DNA from: Flavobacterium endoglycinae
Lineage (GTDB): Bacteria > Bacteroidota > Bacteroidia > Flavobacteriales > Flavobacteriaceae
DNA length: 64,000 bases
Reading direction: 5' to 3'
Assembly: GCF_017352115.1 (NCBI RefSeq)
Contig: NZ_CP071448.1
Location: 1,697,001 to 1,761,000, forward strand
Part shown: positions 9,463 through 22,400 of the stretch, in pieces
Layout: each line of letters starts with the position of its first letter
Numbering within the stretch: position 1 is the first letter of the stretch
Position numbers and translations under genes: made by a program
The notes under the pieces: model-generated
What the model was told of the DNA's origin: nothing
The model's input: the letters and a program-made list of their open reading frames with translations, nothing else
Database searches by the model: none

Positions 9463-10374
9463 TTAAAAGAATCTTGGTGAAGTAAGTTTGTTATAGTTAT
9501 TGAAGAAATCAAAACGAAGGAAAACTTCATGCGATCCTGAATTGTATCTTCTTAACTGTGTCGTTTCGTGATCATAACCATATCCTATATACATTCCTCT
9601 TGAAACTTGAAATCCTGCCATTGCACTAACCGATGCACTCCAACGATAGGCCACACCTACTACAAATTTGTCGTTGAACATGAAGTTTCCTGAAACGTCT
9701 ACTTGAAGCGGCGCTCCTTCTACCATTTTGGTTAATAAAGCTGGTTTGAATTTTATGTATTCTAAGTGATCTAAATTGAACACATAACCTGCCATGAAAT
9801 AGTAGTTTATTTTTTCTTTGAAAATAGCTGTATCATTATCATCGTAACGGCTTGTTTCGATAAAATTAGGAACTGATAATCCTAAATACGCACGGTCTGA
9901 ATGCCAGTAAATACCAGCACCAATATTTGGTGTAAACTTGTTTTTTAAATCTTGAAACTGCGGATCGTCTTGATCTTCATAACTCAATTTATTAGCATCA
10001 AGGTTAAACATGTTTGCCGTTGCCTTAATACCAAACGATAGTTTAAATGATTCTGAAGTTGGAACGCTATACGATAAATCTGCCGACAAAGTGTTTTCAT
10101 TTGTTGGTCCGATTTTATCATTTACCAGCGAAACTCCTAATCCTAAATTACTGTTGTTTAAAGGAGTATTTATCGAAAAGGTGCTTGTTTTTGGAGCTCC
10201 GTCAAGTCCAATCCATTGGGTACGATACAATCCGAAAGCACTTAATACACCGCGTGAACCTGCGTAAGCGGGATTGATTTCGATTGTGTTATACATGTAT
10301 TGTGTGAATTGGGCATCTTGCTGCGCTGAACACACTACTGTAAAAAACATGAAAATTAAAACTAATTTTTTCAT
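9463..10374 (-). CDS. PorP/SprF-family outer-membrane protein
   Basis: A 303-residue predicted beta-barrel with a signal peptide (MKKLVLIFMFFTVVCSAQ). The PorP/SprF hallmark follows directly: QDAQFTQYMYNTIEINPAYAGSRG, then RTQWIGLDGAPKTSTFSINTPL. The end, HEVFLRFDFFNNYNKLTSPRFF, finishes in aromatic residues as outer-membrane barrels do. SprF-like proteins are needed for secretion and surface attachment of T9SS cargo carrying type B C-terminal domains, and are usually encoded immediately downstream of their cargo, as here. It follows the adhesin after about 50 bp that include a terminator-like hairpin. Confidence 0.93.
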   Translation of the reverse strand: MKKLVLIFMFFTVVCSAQQDAQFTQYMYNTIEINPAYAGSRGVLSAFGLYRTQWIGLDGAPKTSTFSINTPLNNSNLGLGVSLVNDKIGPTNENTLSADLSYSVPTSESFKLSFGIKATANMFNLDANKLSYEDQDDPQFQDLKNKFTPNIGAGIYWHSDRAYLGLSVPNFIETSRYDDNDTAIFKEKINYYFMAGYVFNLDHLEYIKFKPALLTKMVEGAPLQVDVSGNFMFNDKFVVGVAYRWSASVSAMAGFQVSRGMYIGYGYDHETTQLRRYNSGSHEVFLRFDFFNNYNKLTSPRFF

Positions 10375-10389
10375 TTATAAGAGTTTTAA

Positions 10390-10422
10390 AAACGGCCTAG
10401 CTTTTACTAAGCCGTTTGTATT
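10390..10422 (-). terminator. Hairpin between adhesin and sprF-like gene, possible partial terminator
   Basis: The arms AAACGGCCTAG (10390-10400) and CTAAGCCGTTT (10407-10417) pair with one mismatch, and the minus-strand transcript continues with five U. The position just after the adhesin stop codon suggests either termination or read-through-limited expression of the sprF-like gene. Confidence 0.6.
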
Positions 10423-10426
10423 TTTT

Positions 10427-13400
10427 TTATTTATTGATATATAAATAACCTGATTTTTCGTGAGCGTTAGAACCGCTGTCTTTATATTTTAGGATATAGA
10501 AATAAGTTCCTACCGGCAATCCTTCCGATTGTTTCATAGTGGTACGTCCTTCAGAATATCCTTTAAATACTCTATCTTCATTGTTATAACCGTCTTTTTC
10601 GAAAACCAGAACTCCCCAACGGTTGTAAATTTCTACCGTGTTATCAGGGTAACATCCAATTCCCTGAATGTAGAATCGTTCGTTTTTCTGATCGCCATTT
10701 GGAGAGAAAGCATTTAGAACTCTAATCTCACATCCTTTCAATGAAGTTACTGTTGGTTTGTCTCCATTTAAACCTTCATCATCTGAGATATCTTCTACAA
10801 CAACTCCTCTTGCACTGTTTCCTTTAACACTAGCTTGGTTAGTAACTTTTTCGTTGTTAATATCCGTTTGTGTTATTTTATAAACTGCACTAAAGTTTGT
10901 ATTGTTTGATTCTCCGACTGCTAAATCAATTGCATCTCCAGAAACTTTTACTCCTGGAAGAGGATCGCTGATTGTTACTCCTTTTAATGGTACATTTCCT
11001 GTATTGGTTACTTCAAATTTGTAAGTAATCGTTTCTCCTGGATCTGCATTATTATTATTGTTCTCGTCATTAAATACTGCCGTCTTAATGATTGCAATTG
11101 CTGGAACTTCTACAAATACATGCACAACTGCTGTACTACAGTTCGTTGGATTTGCTTTTTCGCAAACTTGATACACTAGATCGTATGTTTTGCCTGGTGT
11201 ATTTGGTTTAACATTTACTGTTCCATCTGCATTAAACTCGAAATTTGAATCGCCTGATAGGTTTGTGATAATTACATCGATTGGATTAATCGGTTGTCCG
11301 TTTAATAAGTCATTATCCAGAACATTTACAAATTCAAGTGATCCGTTTATACCATCTACTGATACCAGAACGTCATCTGTTAAGACAAGCGGCAATGTCG
11401 GGTTAACCGGAGTGCCAGAGTTTTGCACTACCACATTTACAGTTGCCTGACTACAGTTTGATGTATTAGCAGCTTCGCAAATTTGGTATGTTAACTGATA
11501 CATTCCAGAAGGTGTTCCTGCTTTTACATCTACAGTACCATCTGCATTTAAGATCAGATTTGCATTTGGAAGGACTGTACTTAAAATGACGTCTGCTGGG
11601 TTAACTTTAACTCCGTTTAAGGTATCATTATTAAATACATTTATTCCTGTGCTTAGTCCTTTTGTAGCGTCTACTGCTGCTGCAGAATCATTATTAGCCT
11701 GAATGGTAAAAGTTGGTTTCGCATTACATTGTCCCGATGGCAATGGATAGGTTACAGAAACAGTTTCTGTTGGGTTTAATGAAAACTCCATTCTAACTGC
11801 TGGTCTTGTATTTTCGAATCCATCTGCACCTTCTGCCCATTGACCGTTTGTTAATACCCATCCTGGCCAGTCTGTTCCATTTCCGTTTGCATCTACTGTT
11901 GCTCCCGGCCATAAAATAGTACCGCTTAACGGTTGGTTTACCTGAGTTGCTACTACATTATTTGCACTATCAATCCATTTAATGGTTAATAGATTTGCTG
12001 CTGTAAAGTTATCCGGCACAACACTGTAATTAACATAAGGAACGTTGTTTGAACAATAACTATTTGCTGTTATTGTCATAGTTGGTTCTTCAACTGTTAC
12101 TTTTACTGAAGCTGAACTACAATTTGATGGATTTGCTTTTTCACAAATCTGATATACCAATTCGTACGTTCCTCTTGGCGTGTTTGGCGCTAATGTAACT
12201 GTTCCATCAGGGTTTAATGTTAAATAGCCCGTTGGATCTGGTGTTATTATAGTAAGATTCACATCAGCTGGTACTAATGGTAATCCATTATTTAAGTCGT
12301 TATTAAAAATGTTGATAACAGTCTGCGGCTGATTGATTCCAACAACTGATGCTACTACATCTGGAACTGCTTGTAAAGTTCCTCCTGCTGGAGCATTTAC
12401 TACAACTTTTGAAATCGCAGTATCGCAATTTGTTGGATTTGTAATTTCACAAATGCTGTATTGAATATCATAAATTCCAGCTGGTGTGTTTGGTCCTACT
12501 GTTACAGTTCCGTCTGCGTTTAATGTGAAACCTGCCGGAATATTTATTCCTGTTAATTTCACCTGTCCGTTGTTTGTTCCAATAACTGCCTGAACTCCGT
12601 TTAAGGTATCGCCTGCAATTACAGAACTTGTTGTTGTACCTCCTGTACTTCCACTAATTGATGGCGCAAGTGTTTCGGCTACAGCGTCAATTACCGGCGG
12701 TGCAACTGTTACCGTTACTGTGTTTGAACTGCAATTTCCTGGGTTCAGTTTTTCACAGATTGTATATGTAAGTTCGTAAGTTCCTGCTGGTGCATTAGCT
12801 CCAAGAGTTAATGTTCCGTCGGGGTTCAATGTTAAATATCCTTTTGGATCCGGAGTTGAAACTGCCAGCGTTACATCTGAAGGATTTAAAGCCGTTCCGT
12901 TTTTAGTATCATTCGTAAATACATTTGTTCCTAATGTCTGCGGTGTATTTGATCCTGTAACCGATGGAATAATATCGGCATTCGCAATCAATGTTCCTGC
13001 CGAAACCGGCACTGTTGAAATCACGGCATCACAGTTTGAAGGATTTGTAATTTCACAGATGCTGTATTCAACACTGTAATTTCCTGCCGGCGTGTTTGGT
13101 GCCACTGTTACAGTTCCGTCTGCATTTAGAGTTAATCCTGAAGGAACTGAAATTCCAGTTAATTTCACATTTCCAGCTGCTGTTCCGATTACAACAGGGT
13201 TTCCGTTTAAAGTGTCATTTGCTGTTAATGAAGCTGTCGTGCCTCCTGCATTTCCGTTTACCGCTGCTGTAGTTTCGGTTACTGCATCAATTACAGGCGC
13301 ACCAACAGTTACCGTTACAGTATTTGAACTGCAGTTTCCTGGGTTCAGTTTTTCACAGATCGTGTATGTTAATTCATAAGTTCCAGCCGGAGGATTTGCT

Positions 13401-16400
13401 CCAAGAGTTAATGTTCCGTCAGGGTTCAATATTAAATATCCTTTTGGATCCGGAGTTGAAACTGCCAGCGTTATATCTGACGGATTTAAAGCCGTTCCGT
13501 TTTTAGTATCATTTGTAAATACATTTGTTCCTAATGTCTGCGGTGTATTTGATCCTGTAACCGATGGAATAATATCAGCATTCGCAATCAATGTTCCTGC
13601 CGAAACCGGTACTGTTGAAATCACGGCATCACAGTTTGAAGGATTCGTAATTTCGCAGATCTGGTATTCCACATCGTATGTTCCCGAAGGCGTGTTTGGT
13701 GCAACTGTTACCGTTCCGTCTGCGTTTAGTGTTAATCCTGAAGGTACATTTACCGCTGTTAATTTTACATTCCCGGCTGCTGTTCCAATCACAATAGGAT
13801 TTCCGTTTAAAGTGTCATTTGCTGTAAGCGGAGCTGTCGTTCCTCCTGTATTTCCGTTTACTGATGCTGTAGTTTCAGTTACTGCATCAATTACAGGCGC
13901 ACCAACAGTTACCGTTACAGTATTTGAACTGCAGTTTCCTGGGTTCAGTTTTTCACAGATCGTGTATGTTAATTCATAAGTTCCAGCCGGAGGATTTGCT
14001 CCAAGAGTTAATGTTCCGTCCGGGTTCAATGTTAAATATCCTTTTGGATCCGGAGTTGAAACTGCCAGAGTTACATCTGACGGATTTAAAGCCGTTCCGT
14101 TTTTAGTATCATTCGTAAATACATTTGTTCCTAATGTCTGCGGTGTATTTGATCCTGTAACTGATGGAATAATATCAGCATTCGCAATCAATGTTCCTGC
14201 AGAAACCGGTACTGTTGAAATCACGGCATCACAGTTTGAAGGATTCGTAATTTCACAGATGCTGTATTCAATACTGTAATTTCCTGCCGGCGTGTTTGGT
14301 GCTACTGTTACCGTTCCGTCTGCGTTTAGTGTTAATCCTGAAGGAACTGAAATTCCAGTTAATTTTACATTCCCGGCTGCTGTTCCGATTACAACAGGGT
14401 TTCCGTTTAAAGTGTCATTTGCTGTAAGCGGAGCTGTTGTTCCTCCTGTATTTCCGTTTACTGATGCTGTAGTTTCGGTTACTGCATCGATCACTGCGGC
14501 GTCCACAACCACTTTTGAGACCACGGCATCACAGTTTGAAGGATTCGTAATTTCGCAGATGCTGTATTCCACATCGTATGTTCCCGCAGGCGTGTTCGCT
14601 GCCACTGTTACCGTTCCGTCTGCGTTTAGTGTTAATCCTGAAGGTACATTTACCACAGTTAATTTTACATTTCCGGCTGCTGTCCCGATCACAACAGGAT
14701 TTCCATTTAAGGTGTCATTTGCTGTTAATGAAGCCGTTGTACCTCCAGTGTTTCCGTTTACCGCTGCTGTAGTTTCGGTTACTGCATCGATCACTGCTGC
14801 GTCCACAACCACTTTTGAGATTACGGCATCACAGTTTGAAGGATTCATAATTTCACAGATGCTGTATTCCACATCATATGTTCCCGCAGGCGTGTTTGGT
14901 GCCACTGTTACCGTTCCGTCTGCGTTTAGTGTTAATCCTGAAGGTACATTTACCGCTGTTAATTTTACATTCCCGGCTGCTGTTCCGATTACAACAGGGT
15001 TTCCGTTTAAGGTGTCATTTGCTGTTAATGAAGCTGTCGTTCCTCCTGTATTTCCGTTTACCGCTGCTGTAGTTTCGGTTACTGCATCGATCACTGCTGC
15101 GTCCACAACCACTTTTGAGATTACGGCATCACAGTTTGAAGGATTCGTAATTTCACAGATGCTGTATTCCACATCGTATGTTCCCGCAGGCGTGTTTGGT
15201 GCCACTGTTACCGTTCCGTCTGCATTTAAGGTTAATCCTGATGGTACATTTACCGCAGTTAATTTTACATTTCCGGCTGCTGTTCCTATCACAACAGGAT
15301 TTCCGTTTAAGGTGTCATTTGCTGTTAATGAAGCCGTTGTGCCTCCAGTGTTTCCGTTTACGGATACTGTAGTTTCAGTTACTGCATCAATCACTGCTGC
15401 GTCCACTACTACTTTTGAGACCACGGCATCACAGTTTGAAGGATTCGTAATTTCGCAGATGCTGTATTCCACATCGTATGTTCCCGCAGGCGTGTTCGCT
15501 GCCACTGTTACCGTTCCGTCTGCGTTTAGTGTTAATCCTGAAGGAACTGAAATTCCGTTTAATTTTACATTCCCGGCTGCTGTCCCGATCACAACAGGAT
15601 TTCCGTTTAAGGTGTCATTTGCTGTTAATGAAGCTGTCGTGCCTCCAGTGTTTCCGTTTACTGCTGCTGTAGTTTCAGTTACTGCATCGATCACTGCTGC
15701 GTCCACAACCACTTTTGAGATTACGGCATCACAGTTTGAAGGATTCGTAATTTCACAGATGCTGTATTCCACATCGTATGTTCCCGCAGGCGTGTTTGGT
15801 GCCACTGTTACCGTTCCGTCTGCATTTAAGGTTAATCCTGATGGTACATTTACCGCAGTTAATTTTACATTTCCGGCTGCTGTTCCGATTACAACAGGAT
15901 TTCCGTTTAAAGTGTCATTTACTGTTAATGAAGCTGTCGTTCCTCCTGCATTTCCGTTTACTGCTGCTGTAGTTTCGGTTACTGCATCAATAACTGCTGC
16001 GTCCACAACCACTTTTGAGATTACGGCATCACAGTTTGAAGGATTCGTAATTTCGCAGATCTGGTATTCCACATCGTATGTTCCCGAAGGCGTGTTTGGT
16101 GCAACTGTTACCGTTCCGTCTGCGTTTAGTGTTAATCCTGAAGGTACATTTACCGCTGTTAATTTTACATTCCCGGCTGCTGTTCCGATTACAACAGGGT
16201 TTCCGTTTAAGGTGTCATTTACTGTTAATGAAGCTGTCGTTCCTCCTGTATTTCCGTTTACCGCTGCTGTAGTTTCAGTTACTGCATCAATTACAGGCGC
16301 ACCAACAGTTACCGTTACAGTATTTGAACTGCAGTTTCCTGGGTTCAGTTTTTCACAGATCGTGTATGTTAATTCATAAGTTCCAGCCGGAGGATTTGCT

Positions 16401-19400
16401 CCAATAGTCAGTGTTCCGTCTGGGTTCAATGTTAAATATCCTTTTGGATCCGGAGTTGAAACTGCCAGAGTTACATCTGACGGATTTAAAGCCGTTCCGT
16501 TTTTAGTATCATTTGTAAATACATTTGTTCCTAATGTCTGCGGTGTATTTAATCCTGTAACTGATGGAATAATATCAGCATTCGCAATCAATGTTCCTGC
16601 CGAAACCAGCACTGTTGAAATCACGGCATCACAGTTTGAAGGATTGGTAATTTCGCAGATGCTGTATTCAACACTGTAATTTCCTTCAGGCGTGTTCGGT
16701 GCCACTGTTACCGTTCCGTCTGCGTTTAGTGTTAATCCTGAAGGAACTGAAATTCCAGTTAATTTTACATTTCCGGCTGCTGTTCCGATCACAGCAGGAT
16801 TTCCGTTTAAGGTGTCATTTACTGTTAATGAAGCTGTTGTGCCTCCCGTATTTCCGTTTACTGATGCTGTAGTTTCAGTTACCGCATCGATCACTGCTGC
16901 GTCCACAACTACTTGTGAGACCACGGCATCACAGTTTGAAGGATTCGTAATTTCGCAGATCTGGTATTCCACATCGTATGTTCCCGCAGGCGTGTTTGGT
17001 GCCGCTGTTACCGTTCCGTGTGCATTTAGTGTTAATCCTGATGGAACTGAAATTCCGGTTAATTTTACATTCCCGGCTGCTGTCCCGATTACAACAGGGT
17101 TTCCGTTTAAGGTGTCATTTGCTGTTAATGAAGCTGTCGTTCCTCCTGTATTTCCGTTTACCGCTGCTGTAGTTTCAGTTACTGCATCGATCACTGCTGC
17201 GTCCACAACCACTTTTGAGATTACGGCATCACAGTTTGAAGGATTCGTAATTTCACAGATGCTGTATTCCACATCGTATGTTCCCGCAGGCGTGTTTGGT
17301 GCCGCTGTTACCGTTCCGTCTGCGTTTAGTGTTAATCCTGATGGAACTGAAATTCCGGTTAATTTTACATTCCCGGCTGCTGTCCCGATCACAACAGGGT
17401 TTCCGTTTAAAGTGTCATTTGCTGTAAGCGGAGCCGTTGTTCCTCCTGCATTTCCGTTTACTGATGCTGTAGTTTCGGTTACCGCATCAATCACTGCGGC
17501 GTCCACAACCACTTTTGAGATTACGGCATCACAGTTTGAAGGATTCGTAATTTCACAGATGCTGTATTCCACGTCGTATATTCCCGCAGGCGTGTTCGCT
17601 GCAACTGTTACCGTTCCGTCTGCATTTAGTGTTAATCCTGATGGAACTGAAATTCCGGTTAATTTTACATTCCCGGCTGCTGTTCCAATCACAGCAGGGT
17701 TTCCGTTTAAGGTGTCATTTGCTGTAAGCGGAGCTGTAGTTCCTCCTGTATTTCCGTTTACTGATGCTGTAGTTTCAGTTACCGCATCAATCACTGGTGT
17801 ATCCACAGTCACTCTCACAACATTTGAACTGCAGTTTGATGTTGCGAATTTTTCACAAATCGTATAAGTAAGTTCGTAAGTATCTGCTGGTGCATTTGCT
17901 CCAAGAGTTACTGTTCCGTCTGCATTTAATGTTAAATATCCTTTTGGATCTGCAACAGATGTAGTTAGATTTACATCTGACGGATTTAAAGCAGTTCCAT
18001 TTTTTGTATCATTTGTAAATACATTAATGGCTAATGTTTGAGATATGTTTGATGCCAAAATTGAACTTACTGTATCAATATTTGCAATTAAATTATTTTT
18101 TACTTCAACTGTAGCATCAGCTGTTTTGCAATTTGCAGGATTTGCTCCTGTTTCGCAAATTTCATACGTAATTGTATAGGTGCCAGATACAGTATTTGCC
18201 GCAAGAGTCAATACTCCATCTGCATCAACACTTAATGGGCCAGTTGTTTTTGGTGTTACATCAGTATTCGTAGAAGTAACTGCTGCGCCATTTAAAGTAT
18301 CATTTGTTGTTACATTTCCAACAGTAATAATTGTTGAACCAGATGCTTGTTGTGCGTAACTGTTATCTGTATTAGCACATAAAATAGAGTTAACAACAAT
18401 AGTAGTACTTCCCGAAGTACAGCCGTTTGCTGATGCTGTAAGTGTATAGCTTCCTGCAGGTGCTGTTACTGTATTTCCGGTGCGCGTCACTCCTGCTGAC
18501 GGAGTAACTGTATAAGTATTATTTGAATCGTAATTCGTAATAGTAAAACTTCCCGTTGCTGTCGAGCAGGTAGGCTGTGTAACTGAACTCAGCGTCGGCA
18601 CTGCCGGTGTAGCAGGCTGTGCATTAACTACAGCTGACGAAGAAGATGAAGAAGTACAGCCGTTTGCTGATGCTGTAAGTGTATAGCTTCCTGCCGGCGC
18701 TGTAACTGTATTTCCGGTGCGCGTCACTCCTGCTGACGGAGTAACTGTATAAGTATTATTTGAATCGTAATTCGTAATAGTAAAACTTCCCGTTGCTGTC
18801 GAGCAGGTAGGCTGTGTAACTGAACTCAGCGTCGGCACTGCCGGTGTAGCAGGCTGTGCATTAACTGCAGCTACTGAAGAAGATGACGAAGTACAGCCGT
18901 TTGTCGATGCTGTAAGTGTATAGCTTCCTGCAGGTGCTGTAACTGTATTTCCTGTGCGTGTCACTCCTGCTGAAGGAGTAACTGTATAAGTATTATTTGA
19001 ATCGTAATTCGTAATAGTAAAACTTCCCGTTGCTGTCGAGCAGGTAGGCTGTGTAACTGAACTCAGCGTCGGCACTGCCGGTGTAGCAGGCTGTGCATTA
19101 ACTGCAGCTGCCGAAGAAGATGACGAAGTACAGCCGTTTGCTGATGCTGTAAGTGTATAGCTTCCTGCAGGTGCTGTAACTGTATTTCCAGTGCGCGTCA
19201 CTCCTGCTGAAGGAGTAACTGTATAAGTATTATTTGAATCGTAATTCGTAATAGTAAAACTTCCCGTTGCTGTCGAGCAGGTAGGCTGTGTAACTGAACT
19301 CAGCGTCGGCACTGCCGGTGTAGCAGGCTGTGCATTAACTGCAGCTGCCGAAGAAGATGACGAAGTACAGCCGTTTGCTGATGCTGTAAGTGTATAGCTT

Positions 19401-22400
19401 CCTGCCGGTGCTGTAACTGTATTTCCTGTGCGCGTCACTCCTGCTGACGGAGTAACCGCATAAGTATTATTTGAATCGTAGTTGGTAATAGTAAAACTTC
19501 CTGTAGCTGTCGAACAGGTAGGCTGTGTAACTGAACTCAGCGTCGGAACAGCCGGTGTAGCAGGCTGTGCATTAACTACAGCTGCCGAAGAAGATGACGA
19601 AGTACAGCCGTTTGCTGATGCTGTAATTGTATAACTTCCTGCCGGTGCTGTAACTGTATTTCCGGTGCGCGTCACTCCTGCTGACGGAGTAACCGCATAA
19701 GTATTATTTGAATCGTAGTTCGTAATAGTAAAACTTCCTGTTGCTGTCGAACAGGTAGGCTGGGTTACTGAACTCAGCGTCGGCACTGCCGGTGTAGCAG
19801 GCTGTGCATTAACTACAGCTGCCGAAGAAGATGACGAAGTACAGCCGTTTGCTGATGCTGTAAGTGTGTAGCTTCCTGCTGGTGCTGTTACTGTATTTCC
19901 GGTGCGTGTTACGCCTGCTGACGGAGTAACCGCATAAGTATTATTTGAATCGTAGTTGGTAATAGTAAAACTTCCTGTTGCTGTCGAGCAGGTAGGCTGT
20001 GTAACTGAACTTAATGTTGGAGTAACTGGATTTGCTTTAGTGCTAACATTAACAGTATTACTAGTAGCTGTACAATTTGCAGCATTAGTTGCAATTACAT
20101 AATAACCATTTGCAGCTGTAAGACCAGACCATGTTAATGCTGCTCCAGTACCAGATTTAGACGCTTGAACTGCTGTATTTGATGCATTAAATAATTGGTA
20201 ATTTACACCACTAACAGAAGTTGAAGAGGTAATTGTTCCATCTCCTCCAGGAGAAACACAAATAGTACTTCCTGTTAATCCCAATGCAGTTGGATTTGCA
20301 GTTGTAGCAACATTTACTGTATTACTTGTAGAAGAACAGCTAGTTGAAGTGTTAGTTCCAATAACATAGTAACCTGTTCCTGCTGCAAGACCTGACCACG
20401 TTAAAGCTGATCCAGTTCCTGCTTTTGCAGTTTGTACAACTGTATTACTTGAATTATATAATTGATAATTTACACCACTAGCAGAAGTTGATGATGTAAT
20501 TGTTCCATTACCTCCTGGTGATACACAAATGGTACTTCCTGTCAAGGCAAGAGCAACTGTTATCGCTTTAGGAGTTGTAGATACACTTGCTGAGTTATTT
20601 GCTGTATTACTATCTGGAGTAGAAGCTGGTAAAGAAGCAGTAGTATTATGCGATCCCGTTGCATTTACTGTTGCAATAATTTTTAATGTAGCAACAGCAG
20701 AAGGATCTAAATCCCCAATACTCCATACTCCTGTAGTCGAATTATAGGCTCCTACTGAAACTGTTGAACTTGAATAAGTATAACCTGAAGGCAGTAGATC
20801 ATTTAAAGAAACCCCAGTAGCATTATTCAAACCTAAATTACTGACTTTAACAGTAAATTCAACGTTAGAATTTACACATGGCGTAGCATTATCTACTGTA
20901 TTAGTCACACCTAAGTCAGTACATAATGTTACCGAAACTGGTTTAGACTGTGTCAATGATCCACATGCTAATGTCGAAGATACTGAATAAGATCCTGTTT
21001 TAGTAGCTGTATAAGTATCGGAATTAGCACCAGTGATGGCTGTTCCGTTATAATACCATTGATATGGAGCAAATCCAGAAGGAGTAGTTAAAGTTGCTGA
21101 ACTATTAGTACATCCTCCGCCAGAAATATAAGTTACGGTTGGATCTTCAGGCTGTACGGCAAAATTTGAGAAAAAACCCGCCATTGAGAATCCTCCAGAT
21201 TGCTGTACTATCGAAACAGTAAGCTTAGAATTACTTGCAATTGAAAGTACATTTGGACTTCCGATTTGTACACTATTAAAATTTATTAAATACCAACCTG
21301 TTGAACCTACTTGATAACGAGCTCCAACGCCAGATATAGTAGCAATGTTAGTTCCATTTACAGTAACAACATCTGTAGCACTTCTTAAGAGTATGTATCC
21401 AAAATAATCTAATGTTCCTGAATTGTAATCTCTAAATTTTGCTGTTTCAATAAAATTAGATCCTCCACATTCAGAAACGGGTGCAATTGTTGATATATCA
21501 ACTTCACAATTTTGTGCCGTTCCTGAGTATACCGCTACTCTTTTATCAGCAATGATATGAGATGCTGTAAAATTGGTATTAGAAACACCATTCACGAAAG
21601 TGTAAAAATTTCCTGCTTGCGCAAGAGTAATCGTGTTTGTAGACGATAAAGTTCCAGTTGTAGTGTAACTTTCTATCGTTACAGTTGTATTATCTTTTGT
21701 AGCTACAACTGTAGTCTGCTCCGCTGTATTATTTCCAGTTCCTCTTTCTAAAAAATATTCTGTTCCTAAAACTGCTTCAGGAGGAAGCTGATTATAAGCA
21801 CTATCTCCACAACCACCAGGAGTATCAATCGCTGCCGATGTATTCATTACGGCTGGATTTGATGATTCGACCAATGTTCCAATTGCGGCTTTAAACAAAT
21901 AACTTTGTCCCGCATTTAAGGTAGCTGTAACCACATTATTTATCTTAACTACTGTATTATTAACAGTAGCCATAATGCTGTAAATAGGTCTTTGATCACC
22001 AAGACCACCAAAATTTCCAAGCGAACCATCTCTATAATATCCTACTCTAAATCGTATCCCAAGTCCTGCATCACCAAAACTTGTTAAGGCTGCATTACCT
22101 TTAATATCTTGATCACTACCGTCTCCGCCCAAGGCATCAGATGCAACGTTTCTTAAGTTTATAGATACTGGAGCAGTTCCTGTTACAATTAAACCAGCCG
22201 CATTTAAAACGGTGTTTAGTGCAAATGGTTTCGCTGCACTTGGAAGTCCGGTAAATCTGTAAACAGCAGGAGTACCTTTTACTGCCGTTAAATTTGCAAC
22301 TACTGTTCCATCACTTTTAGCCAGAACAATGTTTACTGTTGAAGTTGAATTAGTTGCTATTACAATTTCATTTGCTTTACTAAAATATTGCCACGGTGCT

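Noticed and set aside
13092..17867. Long plus-strand open frames (up to 695 codons) opposite the adhesin repeats.
   Set aside because: They are antisense frames kept open only because the 300-bp unit is a multiple of three and one unit happens to lack stops; they repeat the same peptide, have no promoter and match no family.
12695..20035. Regular repeats considered as a CRISPR array.
   Set aside because: Units are 237 and 300 bp, wholly coding in one frame, and have no short repeat/unique spacer structure or cas genes.
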